Shown: piece by piece, positions 62,046 through 64,000 of the stretch
How the letters are laid out: each line of letters opens with the position of its first letter
Numbering within the stretch: position 1 is the stretch's first letter
NCBI RefSeq assembly: GCF_003340495.1
Contig: NZ_QASA01000001.1
Coordinates: forward strand, 4,030,001-4,094,000
Reading direction: 5' to 3'
DNA from: Adhaeribacter pallidiroseus
GTDB lineage: Bacteria > Bacteroidota > Bacteroidia > Cytophagales > Hymenobacteraceae
DNA length: 64,000 nucleotides
Notes under the pieces: model-generated
The model's database searches: none
Told to the model about the DNA's origin: nothing
The model's input: the letters and a program-made list of their open reading frames with translations, nothing else
Program-made: the position numbers and the translations under genes

Positions 62046-62588
62046 TTATTCTTTTTCAGATAACGTTTTCAGGATGCCCGCAAGCTTATTACCTCCACCT
62101 TGCAGTGCAGATATAACATTTTTAGCTGGTGATTGTAACAGACCAACAATTTCGCCGATCAAATCTTGCTTCGACTTAATTGTGTTCAGTACTTCTAAAT
62201 TTTCAGCACCAACAAATACATCACTGTCTATGTAAGCTCCTTTAAAAGCAGGTTTAGCTTCCACTCCTTTACCATAAGCTTCAGCTTTATAAAACGCTTT
62301 TAAAAGTTTAGCTGGAGCACTGCCTGACTCTTTTGAGAACAATACACCTGATTGCCCTTTTAATGCAGTATCCATAGCAGATGTATTGGCACTTAATGTA
62401 TCTAAAGCTTTCCGGATTAAAGTATTTTTATATACTTTATACTCCATACCCTTATCAAAACACAACCTGCGGAACCTGTTTATACTAGCAACGCTAAGCC
62501 CAGCTGCGTCTGTGATGTAAAAGAATTGGTGTGTAGCAAACTTATCTGCTAATTCGTTAACTATCGCTTGTTTTTCTTTCCTTGTCAT
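62046..62588 (-). CDS. rplJ: 50S ribosomal protein L10
   Basis: A 180-residue L10, the stalk base that holds L7/L12 dimers and, in other bacteria, represses the rplJL mRNA. MTRKEKQAIVNELADKF at the start, KGMEYKVYKNTLIRKAL in the globular domain and the helical C-terminal part are visible. It lies between rplA (4-base gap) and rplL. Confidence 0.97.
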   Translation of the reverse strand: MTRKEKQAIVNELADKFATHQFFYITDAAGLSVASINRFRRLCFDKGMEYKVYKNTLIRKALDTLSANTSAMDTALKGQSGVLFSKESGSAPAKLLKAFYKAEAYGKGVEAKPAFKGAYIDSDVFVGAENLEVLNTIKSKQDLIGEIVGLLQSPAKNVISALQGGGNKLAGILKTLSEKE

Positions 62589-62592
62589 TCTC

Positions 62593-63291
62593 TTATTTTG
62601 CTGAAGTTAAACTTGGATCTACTGGAACTGCCGGACTCATTGTGCTTGACAATGTAATACTTCTAATATAAGTTCCTTTGGCAGATGAAGGTTTTAACCG
62701 ATTTAATGTGGAAATTACTTCTGAAGCGTTCTCCGCTAACTTATCCGGTGAAAAAGAAACTTTTCCAATGCTTGTGTGGATGATACCAGTTTTATCCACT
62801 TTAAAGTCGATTTTACCAGCTTTCACTTCCTTCACTGCTCTTGCTACATCGGGAGTAACCGTACCCGATTTAGGATTTGGCATTAAATTACGAGGTCCCA
62901 AAATTCGGCCTAAACGACCAACTTTCGCCATAACAGAAGGCATTGTGATAATTACATCTACATCCGTCCAACCTTTTTCAATTTTTTGGATATATTCATC
63001 CAAACCAACATAATCGGCACCCGCATCTTTGGCTTCCTGTTCTTTATCTGGTGTGCATAAAACTAGCACCCGAACAGTTTTTCCTGTACCGTGTGGCAAT
63101 GTAGCAATACCACGAACCATTTGGTCTGCTTTACGTGGATCTACGCCTAATCGTACATCGATATCAACTGAAGCATCAAACTTAGTGAAAGTAATTTCTT
63201 TTACTACTTCTGCTGCATCAATCAAAGAATATTCTTTATTCAGGTCTACTTTAGCTAAAGCAGCTTTCCTGTTTTTAGTGTTTTTTGCCAT
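62593..63291 (-). CDS. rplA: 50S ribosomal protein L1
   Basis: A 232-residue L1 of the mobile stalk at the E site, often the autorepressor of the rplKA m[50 protein letters not shown] and [19 protein letters not shown] are conserved. It follows rplK by 12 bases. Confidence 0.98.
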   Translation of the reverse strand: MAKNTKNRKAALAKVDLNKEYSLIDAAEVVKEITFTKFDASVDIDVRLGVDPRKADQMVRGIATLPHGTGKTVRVLVLCTPDKEQEAKDAGADYVGLDEYIQKIEKGWTDVDVIITMPSVMAKVGRLGRILGPRNLMPNPKSGTVTPDVARAVKEVKAGKIDFKVDKTGIIHTSIGKVSFSPDKLAENASEVISTLNRLKPSSAKGTYIRSITLSSTMSPAVPVDPSLTSAK

Positions 63292-63303
63292 TACTATCTA
63301 ATA

Positions 63304-63747
63304 TTATTCGCTCCAGGGCGCTTTACCTGTAACTGTAATACCCATGCTACGTGCAGTACCTGCTACTAACTTCATAGCAGATTCCACTTTAAATGCATTT
63401 AAATCGGGCATTTTAGTTTCCGCAATTGTTCTTACCTGATCCCAAGTTACCGAACCAACTTTATTACGATTTGGTTCTTTGGAGCCACTTTTGATTTTAG
63501 CAGCATCTAATAATAAAACAGGAGATGGTGGAGTTTTAATAACAAAGTCGAATGACTTATCGGTGTAGATTGTAATCAACACTGGACAAATTTGGCCGGC
63601 TTTATCTTGGGTTCTAGCATTAAACTGCTTACAGAATTCCATAATATTTAAGCCTTTTGAGCCAAGAGCAGGTCCAATCGGTGGCGAAGGATTCGCGGCA
63701 CCTCCCTTTACCTGAAGTTTCAGGTAACCTTTTATTTCTTTTGCCAT
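63304..63747 (-). CDS. rplK: 50S ribosomal protein L11
   Basis: A 147-residue L11 at the base of the GTPase-associated centre, needed for RelA activation and the thiostrepton target. The N-terminal [22 protein letters not shown] and the C-terminal [30 protein letters not shown] are standard. It lies 97 bases after nusG. Confidence 0.98.
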   Translation of the reverse strand: MAKEIKGYLKLQVKGGAANPSPPIGPALGSKGLNIMEFCKQFNARTQDKAGQICPVLITIYTDKSFDFVIKTPPSPVLLLDAAKIKSGSKEPNRNKVGSVTWDQVRTIAETKMPDLNAFKVESAMKLVAGTARSMGITVTGKAPWSE

Positions 63748-63843
63748 TTTTTTTATTTAACTGTAGCCGTTAGCTTCCAGCTTATTTAGTTTTTTGCTCT
63801 AATTTTAAAATTCAACACGTGAGAGCTACCAGTGTTAATTATC

Positions 63844-64000
63844 TTAAGACTCTTTTTCTACCTGCATGTAGTTCAGCTCAACCGGTGTATTTCTACCAAA
63901 TATTTTTACCATAACGTTGAGTTTTTTTCTTTCTTCAAATACCTCTTCTACAGTGCCGGCGAAACCGTTAAATGGTCCATCCATTACTTTAACTGTTTCC
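63844..64000 (-). CDS. nusG: transcription antitermination protein NusG (C-terminal part, cut by window)
   Basis: The last 51 codons of a minus-strand gene that continues beyond the right edge. They form the KOW domain of NusG ([39 protein letters not shown]) and end at TAA 63844-63846. NusG links RNA polymerase to Rho or to the ribosome via S10. It precedes rplK as in the usual secE-nusG-rplKAJL order. Confidence 0.95.
   Translation of the reverse strand, partial: ETVKVMDGPFNGFAGTVEEVFEERKKLNVMVKIFGRNTPVELNYMQVEKES

Overview
This window reads as chromosomal DNA from a member of the Bacteroidota, most likely of the order Cytophagales and probably near the Hymenobacteraceae (Adhaeribacter-like). 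The reasons are the protein families present, the promoter elements of the TTTG / TAnnTTTG type, the near absence of Shine-Dalgarno sequences, zinc-free forms of S14 and L36, and a DUF3467 gene directly after rpoC. The taxonomic call is inference from family resemblance, not from a search. I see no tRNA, rRNA, CRISPR array, insertion sequence or prophage.

Layout. Positions 1-16050 hold mostly single-gene metabolic and stress functions, nearly all on the minus strand: a cut-off membrane glycosyltransferase-like gene and a GtrA flippase-like gene, a zinc alcohol dehydrogenase, a small phosphatase, a putative metallopeptidase with a damaged HExxH motif, a cupin, an MFS exporter, a secreted DinB-like protein, an SDR, an aminoadipate-semialdehyde-type aldehyde dehydrogenase, HtrA/DegP, Hsp20, a decayed DUF2490-like gene and an M20 amidohydrolase. 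Positions 15553-22420 hold a SPOR lipoprotein, deoC and secA in one overlapping run, then Ppx/GppA and an RlmI-like methyltransferase. Positions 22677-30389 are the only long plus-strand block: dapF, a GNAT acetyltransferase, a three-gene sugar cluster (glycosyltransferase, UDP-galactopyranose mutase, and a GH1-RmlD fusion protein) and an Ldh-family dehydrogenase.

Positions 30441-64000 are all minus strand and run, in transcription order from the right edge: nusG (cut), rplK-rplA-rplJ-rplL, rpoB-rpoC-DUF3467, then rpsL-rpsG-fusA-rpsJ, then the S10/spc/alpha cluster rplC through rplQ, then carA, eno, an FtsB-like gene and an L,D-transpeptidase. This is the classical ribosomal superoperon. It is interrupted by a strong hairpin and a fresh promoter between rpsJ and rplC, so the S10 cluster appears to be uncoupled from the str operon here.

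Points that deserve attention: the GH1-RmlD fusion in a galactofuranose-type sugar cluster; single-base losses in homopolymers that break carA and rpoC, both expected to be intact and so probably sequence errors; a reconstructable pseudogene at 13310-14097; a 24-bp and a 30-bp perfect inverted repeat acting as terminators; and a hairpin at the predicted 5' end of the rplC transcript.
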